A stretch of 31,586 nucleotides of DNA, from positions 1 to 31,586 of the forward strand of contig JAWXBD010000096.1 in the NCBI GenBank assembly GCA_034439815.1. The letters are read 5' to 3'. The stretch is from JAEUIT01 sp034439815. Its GTDB lineage: Bacteria; Planctomycetota; Phycisphaerae; Phycisphaerales; SM1A02. A program made the translations under genes and the position numbers. The notes under the pieces were generated by a model. The model was given only the letters and a program-made list of their open reading frames with translations. It was not told the DNA's origin and did no database searches. Numbering within the stretch: the stretch's first letter is position 1; every line of letters starts with the position of its first letter. This document shows positions 1-8,293 of this stretch, in pieces.

Positions 1-1
1 C

Positions 2-1423
2 GAGCGCGCGCTCGCGGAGAATCGCACCAAAGCAGACGAGGCCCGCGTCGCGTACGAGAGCGCCGCAAGCGCCGTCACGGCGCTGGGTGAAGCGTTCGGC
101 ATCGCCCGCGGCACGCTGGGGGAAGCGAATGCGAACCTGGAGAATCGGCGCCGTGAACGGCGCACGCTGCAGGGAACGCTGGAGAACAGCCAGCTGCAGG
201 TGCACTCGGTCCGCGAACAGGTCGAGCGGCGCACGGCGCAGATCACGCAATTGGAAGTGGCAATCGCTGACGCGACCGCCGCGGTCGAAGCGAGCGATGA
301 AGGTCTCAAGGCGCTCGCCGGCCGCGTCGTCGAAGTCGACACGCTGCTGCGCGCGGCCTCGGTCGAGGTCGAGAAAACTGCCGGCGCGCTCGCCACTGGA
401 CGCAGCACGGCGGCGGTGTTCGAACGGAACTGGCACTCTGTCGAGATGAGCCGGCGTGAGCTCGAGATCAAGCGCGAGAACCTCATCGAGAACACAAGGC
501 GTGACGTCGAGCTCGACCTCCTCGAAAGCTATCCCGAACACCTCGCGCTGCGCCACGCAGCCGAGTTTGTTCCGATCGCGCGCGGGCTCACGGAGAAGGA
601 GATCAGCGAGCTGCAGGGCGAGATCAAGCGGCTCGGCAATGTGAACATCGACGCGATCGAGGAGCTCGGACAGCTCGAGCAGAAGAATCAGGAGCTGGAG
701 ACGCAGCTCATCGACATCGATCAGGCGAAGGAACAGCTCGAACTGCTCATCGAGCAGCTCGACGATGTCAGCCGCAACCGCTTCGAGGAGACGTTCAAGT
801 CCGTGCGCGAACACTTTGCGGGCACCGATGGCATGTTCCGCAAACTGTTCGGCGGCGGCAGCGCGGACCTCTATCTGCTGCCGTTTGAAGACGGGCCGCG
901 GGCGGGCGAAACGGACTGGCTCGAATCCGGTGTTGAGATCCGCGCGAAGCCGCCCGGCAAGGAGCCGCGCGTCATCAGCCAGCTGTCGGGCGGCGAGAAG
1001 ACGATGACCGCAGTCGCGCTCCTGATGGCGATCTTCCAGAGCAAGCCAAGTCCCTTCTGCATTCTGGACGAAGTCGACGCCGCGCTCGACGAATCGAACG
1101 TCGAACGGTTCTGCCACACGCTGAAGCAGTTTCTCGACCGCAGTCACTTCATCGTCATCACGCACCACAAGCGCACGATGCAGAGCTGCGACATGCTGTA
1201 CGGCATCACGATGCCGCAGCGCGGCGTGAGCAAGCGTGTTGCCGTGAAGTTCGAAGAAGTCGGCGCCGACGGACGGCTGAACAAGGCTGCTGCGGAGCGC
1301 GCCGAGCGGGAGAACGCGACGTTCGACGCTCACGGAGCGGCACCAGTCATCGAAGTCGAGCCAGGCGTCCTCGACCGCATGGCTGCACCCTCCCACGCGC
1401 TCGCTGACGCGTGGAAGAACTGA
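2..1423 (+). CDS. smc: Chromosome segregation protein SMC, C-terminal part (5' truncated)
   Basis: The frame is open from the first bases of the window, so the gene begins upstream and only about 473 C-terminal residues are seen. The first ~270 residues are charged and heptad-like (the returning coiled-coil arm). They are followed by the C-terminal half of the ABC-type head: signature motif LSGGEK at 983-1000, Walker B FCILDEVDAALDESN about 30 residues later, and an ITHHKRTM switch-histidine region. SMC dimers with ScpA and ScpB bind and compact DNA, driven by ATP. The N-terminal Walker A half, first arm and hinge lie outside the window. About 50 residues follow the head as an Ala/Glu-rich tail of unknown role. 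The LDEVDAALD motif and the arm sequence favour SMC over RecN or SbcC. Identification is firm. Confidence 0.95.
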   Translation, partial: ERALAENRTKADEARVAYESAASAVTALGEAFGIARGTLGEANANLENRRRERRTLQGTLENSQLQVHSVREQVERRTAQITQLEVAIADATAAVEASDEGLKALAGRVVEVDTLLRAASVEVEKTAGALATGRSTAAVFERNWHSVEMSRRELEIKRENLIENTRRDVELDLLESYPEHLALRHAAEFVPIARGLTEKEISELQGEIKRLGNVNIDAIEELGQLEQKNQELETQLIDIDQAKEQLELLIEQLDDVSRNRFEETFKSVREHFAGTDGMFRKLFGGGSADLYLLPFEDGPRAGETDWLESGVEIRAKPPGKEPRVISQLSGGEKTMTAVALLMAIFQSKPSPFCILDEVDAALDESNVERFCHTLKQFLDRSHFIVITHHKRTMQSCDMLYGITMPQRGVSKRVAVKFEEVGADGRLNKAAAERAERENATFDAHGAAPVIEVEPGVLDRMAAPSHALADAWKN

Positions 1424-1427
1424 GGCG

Positions 1428-2006
1428 ATGCTCGAACTCATCCTTATCTGCATCATCGCGCTCGGTGTGGCGCTGCTCGGCGCGCGGCAGGCGCTGCGGC
1501 GGCGCGCGATGAAGGATCGGCTGCGCGGTCCGCTGCGTTCGCTGGTCATGCTGCGCGATGCGCCGCGCGGGCTCACGGAATCGGTGGTGCGCACGGCGAT
1601 CATGCGCGCGTTGGGCGAAGAGCCGGTGATCACGCCGCGGCCCTTCGATGCGGCGTCCATCGGCTTCCTTGCGCGCGTCGCGGACGGGACGGATCTGCTG
1701 CTGATTGACGCGCATCGACGCTACGGGGCCGACCCGGACGATGTCGACGATCGCATTCCTGACCCGGCGCTGCGCCAGGCGATGCGGTCGCATGCAGCAT
1801 GGTGTTCTGTTGATCTTTTCGGGCGATGCAGCGATGCCGACACGGAGTCCACACACATGCCGCGGCTCGCGCGGATCATGGCCGCGCTGGACGACGGAGC
1901 GGCGCTGGCCTTCATCCGCATCGATCTGGCAGCGCTCGCGCTGCCCGGCGAGCGAACACGCAACGCGTTCGCCGCCGGTGACGCTCGTTCGCCATTTACG
2001 CAGTGA
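1428..2006 (+). CDS. Hypothetical protein with one N-terminal membrane anchor
   Basis: This 192-residue protein starts with an ATG four bases after the smc stop, so it is probably co-transcribed with smc. Residues 2-20 form a hydrophobic helix (LELILICIIALGVALLGA) followed by a strongly basic stretch (RRRAMKDRLR), which predicts an N-terminal anchor with the remainder cytoplasmic. The soluble part resembles a small alpha/beta domain with a conserved-looking segment, FLARVADGTDLLLIDAHRRYG, near residues 80-100, and an acidic DPDDVDD stretch. I do not recognise the family with confidence. The coding frame has the same codon character as its neighbours. Function is unknown; proximity to smc alone does not show a role in chromosome organisation. 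Confidence 0.7.
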   Translation: MLELILICIIALGVALLGARQALRRRAMKDRLRGPLRSLVMLRDAPRGLTESVVRTAIMRALGEEPVITPRPFDAASIGFLARVADGTDLLLIDAHRRYGADPDDVDDRIPDPALRQAMRSHAAWCSVDLFGRCSDADTESTHMPRLARIMAALDDGAALAFIRIDLAALALPGERTRNAFAAGDARSPFTQ

Positions 2007-2022
2007 CGAGCGACTGTCATAC

Positions 2023-2057
2023 GCTTCAGCCTTCTTCCTTCTGCCTTCATCCTTCCC
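2023..2057 (+). promoter_or_regulatory. Pyrimidine-rich CCTTC-repeat leader before the oxidoreductase start
   Basis: Almost every base from 2023 to the ATG at 2058 on the + strand is C or T, with five CTTC/CCTTC repeats. No Shine-Dalgarno sequence is present. A -10-like box TCATAC lies just upstream at 2017-2022. The tract could be a 5' leader, or part of a short interspersed repeat; the sequence alone cannot decide. Confidence 0.3.
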
Positions 2058-3263
2058 ATGCCCCCTCCGACCACAGCTGACGAACTCGACTGCGACGTGG
2101 TCTTGGTCGGCGGCGGGATCGCGGCCCTGTGGACGCTGGACGCACTCGATGAGGCCGGTTTTGCGGCAGTGCTTCTCGAGCCGGCCGCGCTCGGTCAGGG
2201 GCAGACGCTGGCGAGTCAAGGCATCATTCACGGCGGGCTGAAGTACACCCTGCGCGGTCTGCTGAATCCGGCCGCCGAATCGATCAGTGCCATGCCTGAT
2301 CGCTGGCGCCAGTCACTCGCGAACGAGGCCCGGCCGCACCTCGCCGCAGTCGCTGTGCGCAGCCCCTGCACGTGGCTCTGGCGCAGCACATCGCTCGTAT
2401 CGAAGATCGCGATGCTGGGAGCGCGCATCGGGTTGCGGGCCCAGCCGGTCGAAGTCGCCGCTTCCGAACGGCCTGCGGTGCTGGGAAGCGTCCCGGGAAC
2501 GGTCTATCGCGTCGACGAACCGGTGCTCGACACGATGTCCCTGATCGAGGCGTTCCGCGCATCGCATCGCACCCGGATGCTGGCGGCCGATGGTCTCGAC
2601 GCGATCAAGGTCGATCGCCACACGGCGGGCTACACCATTGATGTGCGCCAGCCGGATGGCGGGACTCGTTCGATCACATGCCGCGCGGTGGTGCTGGCCG
2701 CCGGCGCCGCGAACGAGCACGCTCGCGAGCGGTGCGGTCTCTCTGCGCAGCGAATGCAGCGCCGCCCGCTGCACATGGTGGTGCTGCGCGGCGCACTGCC
2801 GGAACTGCACGGCCACTGCGTCGATGGCACGACCACGCGCGTGACGATCACGACAGCACATGATGCGGCAGGTCGCGCCATTTGGCAGATCGGCGGACAG
2901 CTTGCCGAGGCCGGTGTGGCACACGACCGCGCGGCGCTGCTGGCGCACGCGCGGCGGGAACTGCAGCAGGTCCTCCCCGACTTTGACGCGAGCGGCGTCG
3001 AATGGGCGACATATCGCATCGACCGGGCTGAGCTCGCCACGACAACGGGCCTTCGACCGGACGACGCGCAGTGCATCGCCGACGGTCCGCCCGGACTGAT
3101 CACCGTGTGGCCGACCAAGCTGGCGCTTGCACCGCGCGCGGCAGACCTCGTCATTGATGCGCTCGCCGCGGCGACGATCTCGCCAAGCGGACCGCTCGCG
3201 TGCAGCGGACAGCGGCCGGACACGGGACAAGCGCCTTGGGAGTCGCTGGAGTGGAGCCGTTGA
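2058..3263 (+). CDS. FAD-dependent oxidoreductase (DAO family, glycerol-3-phosphate dehydrogenase-like)
   Basis: The 401-residue protein begins with a classic Rossmann dinucleotide-binding fingerprint: DVVLVGGGIAALWTLDALDE (residues ~13-32), ending in an acidic residue after the second strand (VLLEP). A motif typical of GlpD and L-2-hydroxyglutarate oxidase relatives follows, SQGIIHGGLKY (about residues 55-65). A second FAD-contact segment, CRAVVLAAGAANEHA, lies near residues 210-224, and the C-terminal third (TYRIDRAELATTTG, then WPTKLALAPRAADLV) fits the closing FAD-binding strand. It should be a soluble flavoprotein oxidising a small hydroxy- or amino-acid-type substrate; the substrate cannot be read from sequence. 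Its 3' end overlaps the next gene by 13 bases, implying coupled expression with the aldo/keto reductase. Confidence 0.88.
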   Translation: MPPPTTADELDCDVVLVGGGIAALWTLDALDEAGFAAVLLEPAALGQGQTLASQGIIHGGLKYTLRGLLNPAAESISAMPDRWRQSLANEARPHLAAVAVRSPCTWLWRSTSLVSKIAMLGARIGLRAQPVEVAASERPAVLGSVPGTVYRVDEPVLDTMSLIEAFRASHRTRMLAADGLDAIKVDRHTAGYTIDVRQPDGGTRSITCRAVVLAAGAANEHARERCGLSAQRMQRRPLHMVVLRGALPELHGHCVDGTTTRVTITTAHDAAGRAIWQIGGQLAEAGVAHDRAALLAHARRELQQVLPDFDASGVEWATYRIDRAELATTTGLRPDDAQCIADGPPGLITVWPTKLALAPRAADLVIDALAAATISPSGPLACSGQRPDTGQAPWESLEWSR

Positions 3264-4051
3264 TCGCCCGCCCGCTCGGCTCGACCGGGATGATGGTGTC
3301 GCCCATCGGGTTCGGATCGTTCAAGATCGGTCGGAACGAGCGGATCAAATACGACGCACCGTACGAACTGCCAAGTGATGCCGAAGCATCGCGGCTCGTC
3401 CGCAGCGTGATCGAGCAAGGCATCACGCTGATTGACACAGCGCCCGCGTACGGACTGAGTGAGGCGCGTATCGGCGCAGTGCTCGCCGAGTTGCCTGCAG
3501 CGCAGCGGAGCACCGTGGTGCTTGCGACGAAAGTCGGCGAGCGCTTCGAGCACGGCGCGTCCACGTATGACTTCTCATACGAAGCGACGATCACGAGCGT
3601 CGAGCGCAGTCTGCAGACCCTGCGAACGAGCGTCATCGACATCGTGTTCGTTCACTCGCCCGGCGACACGTACGGATGCTCCGAGAAGGATCTGGCACGC
3701 GGCGCGTGCACGCAAGCGCTGCAGCGGCTCAAACACGACGGACGCATTCGTGCCATCGGATTCTCGGGCAAGACGATCGCCGGTCACATGCAGGCGATGG
3801 ACCAGGGGTTTGACGCGTTGATGGTCGAGTATCACGCGCTCGACGACTCGCAGCGTCCCGTGCTTGAAGCGGCATCGCAGCGCGGCATCGGGGTCCTCAT
3901 CAAAAAGGCGCTCGGGAGCGGCCGGATTCCTCCCTCCGAAGCGATCCCGTTCGCACTCGGCGCACCGGCCGTCGCGAGCTGCGTCATCGGTTCGCGCTCG
4001 CTCGAGCATCTTGTCGCTTGTGTAGCGCTCGCCGACGCGATGAAACGATGA
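3251..4051 (+). CDS. Aldo/keto reductase
   Basis: The product has 266 residues when started at the GTG at 3251, which has GGGAG eight bases upstream. A farther in-frame GTG at 3200 would add a poor-looking extension. All four catalytic residues of the family are visible: Asp62 and Tyr67 in IDTAPAYG, Lys94 in LATKVGE, and His135 in VFVHSPG. The N-terminal RPLGSTGMMVSPIGFG segment and the late IGSRSLEHL segment (NADPH phosphate contact) are also typical. These TIM-barrel enzymes reduce carbonyls with NADPH. The start lies inside the preceding flavoprotein gene, so the two redox enzymes are probably made together and may act on related metabolites. The substrate is unknown. Confidence 0.93.
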   Translation: MEPLIARPLGSTGMMVSPIGFGSFKIGRNERIKYDAPYELPSDAEASRLVRSVIEQGITLIDTAPAYGLSEARIGAVLAELPAAQRSTVVLATKVGERFEHGASTYDFSYEATITSVERSLQTLRTSVIDIVFVHSPGDTYGCSEKDLARGACTQALQRLKHDGRIRAIGFSGKTIAGHMQAMDQGFDALMVEYHALDDSQRPVLEAASQRGIGVLIKKALGSGRIPPSEAIPFALGAPAVASCVIGSRSLEHLVACVALADAMKR

Positions 4052-4283
4052 CGCGGACAGTGGCCGCGTTCGACTCTTCGTTCGTCCGACTCGACGGATC
4101 GGCCCTTGCCAGCTCGGGCTTGAATCGCAAATCGAAGATCCAGCTCAGCGCCTTAACACTACAGCGCCCCTTCTCTTCTGCCGCGAACGCCGCACGCACG
4201 CGGGGAGCCGGAGCAACACAGAGAGACTATGAAGGCCAGCTCCGCAACCGGGACGCGCACACCCCAGCAGGAAGCCGCCCCCG
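4052..4283. other. Intergenic gap between convergent genes
   Basis: This 232-base stretch separates the 3' ends of the aldo/keto reductase (+) and the asparaginase-like gene (-). I found no convincing gene, RNA or strong terminator hairpin in it. Short open frames crossing it lack family resemblance and are judged to be noise. Confidence 0.5.
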
Positions 4284-4826
4284 TCACCGCTTCACAAACG
4301 CCCCGCGCTCCGGATCCTTCTCCACACCCGGGAACGCGAGCACGCGGTTGTGCATCGCGACGTACACGCCCGGTGCGAGAAGCTGCACGGCGAGCAGCGC
4401 CTCGGTGACGTTCTGCGTCGCATCGGTGCGTCGCAGTTCGTACGGGCGCATGGCGCCCGTCAGCACCACCGGCCTCGTGCAATTGCCGTTGCGATGCAGC
4501 CGATCGTGCACGTGATGGCCGGTCATCGCGAGCCGGTCGGTGCCGTGCACAATGACGACGCCGTCGTGGCGCCGCACCATGATCTCGACCGCGTCGGCGA
4601 TCAGATCGTGATCGGCGGTCGTCATCTCCAGCGAGTCCTTGTTCATGAGCGGCACGCGTTCGATCGTCACGCCGCGCAGCTCAAGCGTGCCCAGCAGCAA
4701 ATCGAGCACGCTCACGCGGTTCGACAGCACGCCGCCGAACTCGTCGTACGTTTTCTCGATCGTGCCACCGGTCGAGATCACTGCGACTCGGAACAGACTT
4801 CCATGTGACGGTTCGTCTTCCTGCAT
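4284..4826 (-). CDS. Short single-domain asparaginase-like protein
   Basis: The 180-residue protein matches only the N-terminal domain of L-asparaginases (PF00710). Visible motifs are STGGTIEK with candidate nucleophile Thr22, HGTD at 94-97, and LTGAMRP near 122-128. The C-terminal domain of full-length (~330 residue) enzymes is absent. The protein ends cleanly in its own stop, and short forms of about 170 residues are a known group, so this is not an obvious truncation. No lysine is evident at the position of the catalytic Lys162 of E. coli AnsB, so true asparaginase activity is doubtful; hydrolysis of another amide or a binding role is possible. The start lies six bases after the stop of the upstream DUF255 gene, indicating one transcript. 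Confidence 0.85.
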   Translation of the reverse strand: MQEDEPSHGSLFRVAVISTGGTIEKTYDEFGGVLSNRVSVLDLLLGTLELRGVTIERVPLMNKDSLEMTTADHDLIADAVEIMVRRHDGVVIVHGTDRLAMTGHHVHDRLHRNGNCTRPVVLTGAMRPYELRRTDATQNVTEALLAVQLLAPGVYVAMHNRVLAFPGVEKDPERGAFVKR

Positions 4827-4832
4827 CGGGTG

Positions 4833-7088
4833 CTACATCTCGCGGCTGCCGCGCGCAAACGGGATGGTCACGCGCAATGTGCGCGGCGCCTGACACACAC
4901 TGTCGCTGCACGGCTGCACGCGGACGGTGAGCTCGATCGCCGCGTCCATCGACCGGATGCGCAGCGGAATCCGGATCGTGCCACGAACGGTCGCGGGAAA
5001 ATCTGCGTCGATCACGGCGTCGCCGGCATGGAGTTCAAGGCCGCCCGGCTCGCCGTGCGGCGTGATGTGCCAACCCTCCGCCACCATGAGCACCAGTGTC
5101 CCGCGCGCCGCGTCGCCAAGCTGCGGAAACGCGGACGGTTCGATCGCGATCTGCACCAGATCATCATCATCATCATCATCATCGCGCTCCGCGCCTGGAC
5201 GCGCGCTGGGCAGCGTCTCCGGCGCTTCGCGCGCCGCGCGAGCGATCGCCACAACGGCAAGCGCTGACTGCACCGGCTGCTCCGCGAGGATGCCTGACAG
5301 CCCGGCGAACGACCGCGTGAGTGAACGGCGATACCGATCATCGCCCGTGAGCGCCAGCAGTTCGAGAGCGTTCAGCAGCATCATCGAATTGCCGCTCGGG
5401 ATCGCGCCGTCGCTCACGCTGCGGGCGCGGACGAACAGCTCGTTCGCTTCTTCGCGCCAATCGAAGTACCCGCCGCGCGGATCGGCGAACAGCCGCTCGG
5501 TTTCGGCGAACAATTGCTCCGCGCGGGCGCGGTATCCGCTCGCGGGCACCGCCCGTTCCAGCACGATGCACGCGCGGATCATCGCGGCGTAGTCTTCGAG
5601 AAACGCCGGAACGGTGCTGCGACCTTCCCGCGACGAGCGAAGCAGCGTTCCGTCGGCGGCGCGCATGCGCGTTTCAATCGCGCTGGACGCACGCTGCGCG
5701 GCGCGCACGTAATCGCTGCGCACAAGCCGCATGCCCGCCTCGGCCAGTGCCGCGATCATCAGGCCGTTCCACGCCGTCAGCACTTTGTCATCGGTGATGG
5801 GCTGCTTGCGGACCGCGCGTGCCGCCAGCATGCGCTCGTCGATGATGCGGCGTTTGGCCGCGAACATCGCGTCGTCGAGTCCAAGCCGCCGGGCGACTGC
5901 TTCCGGTCGATTGCCCAAGACGAGCACATTCGTCGCAGGTTCATGCGCGTGATGCGGATCCTGAAAGTTCGTCCCGCGGTCCAGCCCGTACATGGCAACA
6001 GCGAACTCCCCCAGCGCGGGATCATTCGGTTCCGCGCACGCCGCGCGGACCTCCGAAGGCGTCCACACATAGCTGCCGCCTTCACGCGCATCGACTTCCG
6101 CGTCCTGAGCGGAGAAGAACGCGCCGTCTGGCGCGGTCATCTCGCGCAGCACGTAGTCGGCGATGCGCGTCGCGATCTCACGGTGCCAGTGATCGTCGCT
6201 GCGCGCGTACAGCGACAGAAGCTGTGCGTTGTCGTACAGCATCTTTTCGAAGTGCGGCACGATCCACTGCGCGTCGACCGCGTAGCGATGAAAACCGCCG
6301 CCGATCTGATCGAAGATCCCGCCCTGCGCCATCGCGTCGAGTGTGTGGTGCAGCGCTCCCGCCGCGGCGGGATCCTGCGGCGCGGCGAGCGCGAGCAGTT
6401 CGAGATACACGGGCTGCGGAAACTTCGGCGCGCCGCCGAAGCCGCCATTCTGCCGATCATAAAAACGCATGAGTGCGGCGACACTCTCGGTTGCAAGCGA
6501 CGCGGTGAGCGGCCGACGGCTCGGCGCCTGCGCCATCTCGAGCGTGACAGCCTCCGCAAGCTGATTCGCCTGCGCCGTCACGTCGTCGCGCCGCTCGGTC
6601 CACGCCTGCGACAACGACTCGAGCGCCTGGCGAAACGACGGCCGGCCGTAGGCGGGGCGCGGCGGAAAATAGGTGCCGACATAGAACGGCTTGAGCGTGT
6701 GCGGCTCGACAAAGATCGACAGCGGCCAGCCGCCCGATGCCCGGCCCTCGGTCATCCGCGTGAAGACCTGGCACGCGGTCATGAACACGTCGTCGATATC
6801 CGGACGCTGCTCGCGGTCGACCTTGACGGGCACAAACAGACGGTTCAGCACTTCGGCGGTCGCCGGGTCCTCGAAGCTCTCCCGCTCCATCACATGGCAC
6901 CAGTAGCACGTCGCATAGCCGATGGAAACAAAAAGCGGCTTGCCCGCCGACCGCGCGTCCGCAATCGCCTGCGCACTCCAGGGACGCCAGTCGACCGGGT
7001 TGAACGCGTGCTGCAGCAGGTAGGGACTGGTCTCGCCCGCCAGCGCGTTTGGGGCGGCCCGTGCCGTGGTGGATGATGAATGGGCCAC
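4833..7088 (-). CDS. Thioredoxin-domain protein of the DUF255/SSP411 (YyaL) family
   Basis: At 751 residues the length fits YyaL/SSP411 homologues. Order of parts: an N-terminal segment SPYLLQHAFNPVDW typical of the family; a thioredoxin-like domain with Cys61-Tyr-Trp-Cys64 (CYWCHVMERESFED); a long (alpha/alpha)-type barrel region with FPQPVYLE, GGFHRYAVDAQW, PHFEKMLYDNAQL and TAWNGLMI; and a C-terminal beta domain (~630-751) that resembles the DsbD N-terminal domain and keeps a CSDSVC cysteine pair. A run of eight Asp separates barrel and C-terminal domain. The start is GTG; a TACTCT box lies six bases upstream, suggesting a leaderless message. The biochemical role of the family is poorly known (redox and sugar-epimerase-like fold). 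It leads the transcript with the asparaginase-like gene. Confidence 0.92.
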   Translation of the reverse strand: MAHSSSTTARAAPNALAGETSPYLLQHAFNPVDWRPWSAQAIADARSAGKPLFVSIGYATCYWCHVMERESFEDPATAEVLNRLFVPVKVDREQRPDIDDVFMTACQVFTRMTEGRASGGWPLSIFVEPHTLKPFYVGTYFPPRPAYGRPSFRQALESLSQAWTERRDDVTAQANQLAEAVTLEMAQAPSRRPLTASLATESVAALMRFYDRQNGGFGGAPKFPQPVYLELLALAAPQDPAAAGALHHTLDAMAQGGIFDQIGGGFHRYAVDAQWIVPHFEKMLYDNAQLLSLYARSDDHWHREIATRIADYVLREMTAPDGAFFSAQDAEVDAREGGSYVWTPSEVRAACAEPNDPALGEFAVAMYGLDRGTNFQDPHHAHEPATNVLVLGNRPEAVARRLGLDDAMFAAKRRIIDERMLAARAVRKQPITDDKVLTAWNGLMIAALAEAGMRLVRSDYVRAAQRASSAIETRMRAADGTLLRSSREGRSTVPAFLEDYAAMIRACIVLERAVPASGYRARAEQLFAETERLFADPRGGYFDWREEANELFVRARSVSDGAIPSGNSMMLLNALELLALTGDDRYRRSLTRSFAGLSGILAEQPVQSALAVVAIARAAREAPETLPSARPGAERDDDDDDDDLVQIAIEPSAFPQLGDAARGTLVLMVAEGWHITPHGEPGGLELHAGDAVIDADFPATVRGTIRIPLRIRSMDAAIELTVRVQPCSDSVCQAPRTLRVTIPFARGSREM
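5160..5183 (-). repeat. (GAT)8 microsatellite encoding eight aspartates
   Basis: Eight perfect ATC triplets on the + strand read as GAT on the coding strand, giving an Asp8 linker inside the DUF255 protein just before its C-terminal DsbD-N-like domain. Triplet changes would keep the frame and only lengthen or shorten the linker. Confidence 0.95.
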
Positions 7089-7094
7089 GTGGGA

Positions 7095-7100
7095 AGAGTA
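7095..7100 (-). promoter_or_regulatory. Candidate -10 box TACTCT before the DUF255 gene
   Basis: On the - strand TACTCT is followed by only six bases and then the GTG start. Transcription from the usual distance would begin at or next to the start codon, giving a leaderless mRNA. No good -35 match was found at standard spacing. Confidence 0.4.
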
Positions 7101-7245
7101 CCCTCGGCAGTCGACTGCGAAATCGGCGCCGCGCGGTCACGAACAAGTCACGACGCCGTTTTCGTCCCGCCGATGGGGTGGGCCCGCGACGGCGGCACCG
7201 CCGATCCGCCCGCGAGTCTTGCTTCTCCCTCTCCGCTGCAGCCGA

Positions 7246-7251
7246 TACTGT
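7246..7251 (+). promoter_or_regulatory. Candidate -10 box TACTGT before the membrane protein gene
   Basis: TACTGT lies seven bases before the GTG start at 7259, the same geometry as at several other genes in the window. A weak TTCTCC at 7223-7228 is 17 bases upstream. The gap between the divergent starts (7089-7258) otherwise shows no gene. Confidence 0.35.
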
Positions 7252-7258
7252 CCCTACC

Positions 7259-8236
7259 GTGCCCGCTCTCGTCGCACCATCGGGGTCTTCGACCTCTTCG
7301 CTTGCCGCTCTTGCCGAGTGGGTGCAGTCGCTTCCGCTCGAAAGTCTGGCGCCGGTCGGCATTCTCTTCGTCGCCGGACTGCTGCTCCTCACCGTGGGTC
7401 AGCGGCTGCTGAAACCGGTGCTCGTCATCGCGGCCATCTTCGCCGGCGTGGTCGTTGCCGTTCGCGTGGGCAGTGCGATCCAGCCAACTGTTTCTCCCCT
7501 TATCTGGTCCGTGATCGGTGCCGTCGCGGGCGTGATTTTCGTGGCGGTTTCGTACCGCGTTGTCCTCGGCCTCGCGGTCGCACTGATCGGTGCGGTCATC
7601 GCCATGCTGGTCGCCACGACCGCCGCCGAACTGGGCTGGGTCAACGTCGGTCCGCAGCCGACGTCTTCGGGGCTGGATTCGGGCTTGGGTGTCTATGCCC
7701 GTCCGGCGCCTCCCAAGGACGATTTCACTGATCCCCGCGTCGAGGCGGCGGAACTCCTTCGCCAGGCGACCGCAACGACGGCGCGCGACGCCGTCACCGC
7801 GCAGCTGGACGAAGTGTCGCCCGGCCTTGGTCCGAAGGTTTCGGGCTGGCTCGACCGGCTGAACGGGTTCCTCGCGAGCGCCGGGGAGTGGGTGCATGAG
7901 CGATGGAAGGTCATGCCGACGCCGATGCGGACGCTGCTCCTCGCGTCAGGCGCGGCCGGCGGCTTCATCGGGTTCATCGCAGGCATCGCGAGCCCGGCCT
8001 GGGCTGCCGCGGTCGTGACCAGCCTCTTTGGCGGGCTTCTTGTGCTCGGATGCGGCCTTCCGCTGGCGACGCGCGTGGTGCCGCCGGACTCCATCCCTGA
8101 CGTGAGCCCGCTGGCCTGGCTCGTCACGTGGCTCGTAATCGCGATGCTCGGCTGGAGCTTCCAATGGTGGACGCGACCGGCTGCGCAACGGCGTCGCAAG
8201 CGAACGCTGCGCGCCGAAACTGAAGACGCTGCGTGA
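7259..8236 (+). CDS. Multi-pass membrane protein of unknown function
   Basis: Using the GTG at 7259 the protein is 325 residues. Longer starts back to 7049 would add an arginine-rich, non-protein-like extension and overlap the divergent gene. Hydrophobic segments come in two groups: four near residues 20-120 (for example PVGILFVAGLLLLTVG, VLVIAAIFAGVVVAV and LAVALIGAVIAMLVA), and three near residues 220-310 (LLLASGAAGGFIGFIAGIA, AAVVTSLFGGLLVLGCGLPLA, WLVTWLVIAMLGW). A hydrophilic central domain of about 90 residues separates them, and a basic tail ends the protein. I do not recognise a family. It lies 57 bases before lysA on the same strand, but lysA appears to have its own promoter. Confidence 0.75.
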   Translation: MPALVAPSGSSTSSLAALAEWVQSLPLESLAPVGILFVAGLLLLTVGQRLLKPVLVIAAIFAGVVVAVRVGSAIQPTVSPLIWSVIGAVAGVIFVAVSYRVVLGLAVALIGAVIAMLVATTAAELGWVNVGPQPTSSGLDSGLGVYARPAPPKDDFTDPRVEAAELLRQATATTARDAVTAQLDEVSPGLGPKVSGWLDRLNGFLASAGEWVHERWKVMPTPMRTLLLASGAAGGFIGFIAGIASPAWAAAVVTSLFGGLLVLGCGLPLATRVVPPDSIPDVSPLAWLVTWLVIAMLGWSFQWWTRPAAQRRRKRTLRAETEDAA

Positions 8237-8277
8237 CGAGAGGATCTCGAGCGGCGGGCACCGGCGGTCGCTGCCCG

Positions 8278-8283
8278 TAGAAT
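8278..8283 (+). promoter_or_regulatory. Candidate -10 box TAGAAT for lysA
   Basis: TAGAAT is a near-consensus -10 and lies ten bases before the lysA ATG at 8294, so the transcript would have almost no 5' leader. No clear TTGACA-like box is present 16-18 bases upstream. The short spacer to ATG is C-rich, as at the other candidate sites. Confidence 0.45.
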
Positions 8284-8293
8284 CGCCGCCCCT

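Noticed and set aside
1347..2231. 294-codon open frame on the - strand opposite smc and the small membrane protein
   Set aside because: Arg/Gln/His-rich composition typical of an antisense shadow in GC-rich DNA; the + strand genes have clear families or a natural composition.
4018..4515. Small frames crossing the 4052-4283 gap, including an ATG at 4229
   Set aside because: They run into the asparaginase gene on the other strand and have no family resemblance or ribosome binding site.
5514..7076. 520-codon open frame on the + strand
   Set aside because: Exact antisense of the DUF255 gene, Arg-rich, no domain resemblance.
7049..7258. Upstream extension of the membrane protein gene
   Set aside because: Arg-rich, overlaps the start of the divergent DUF255 gene and its likely promoter.
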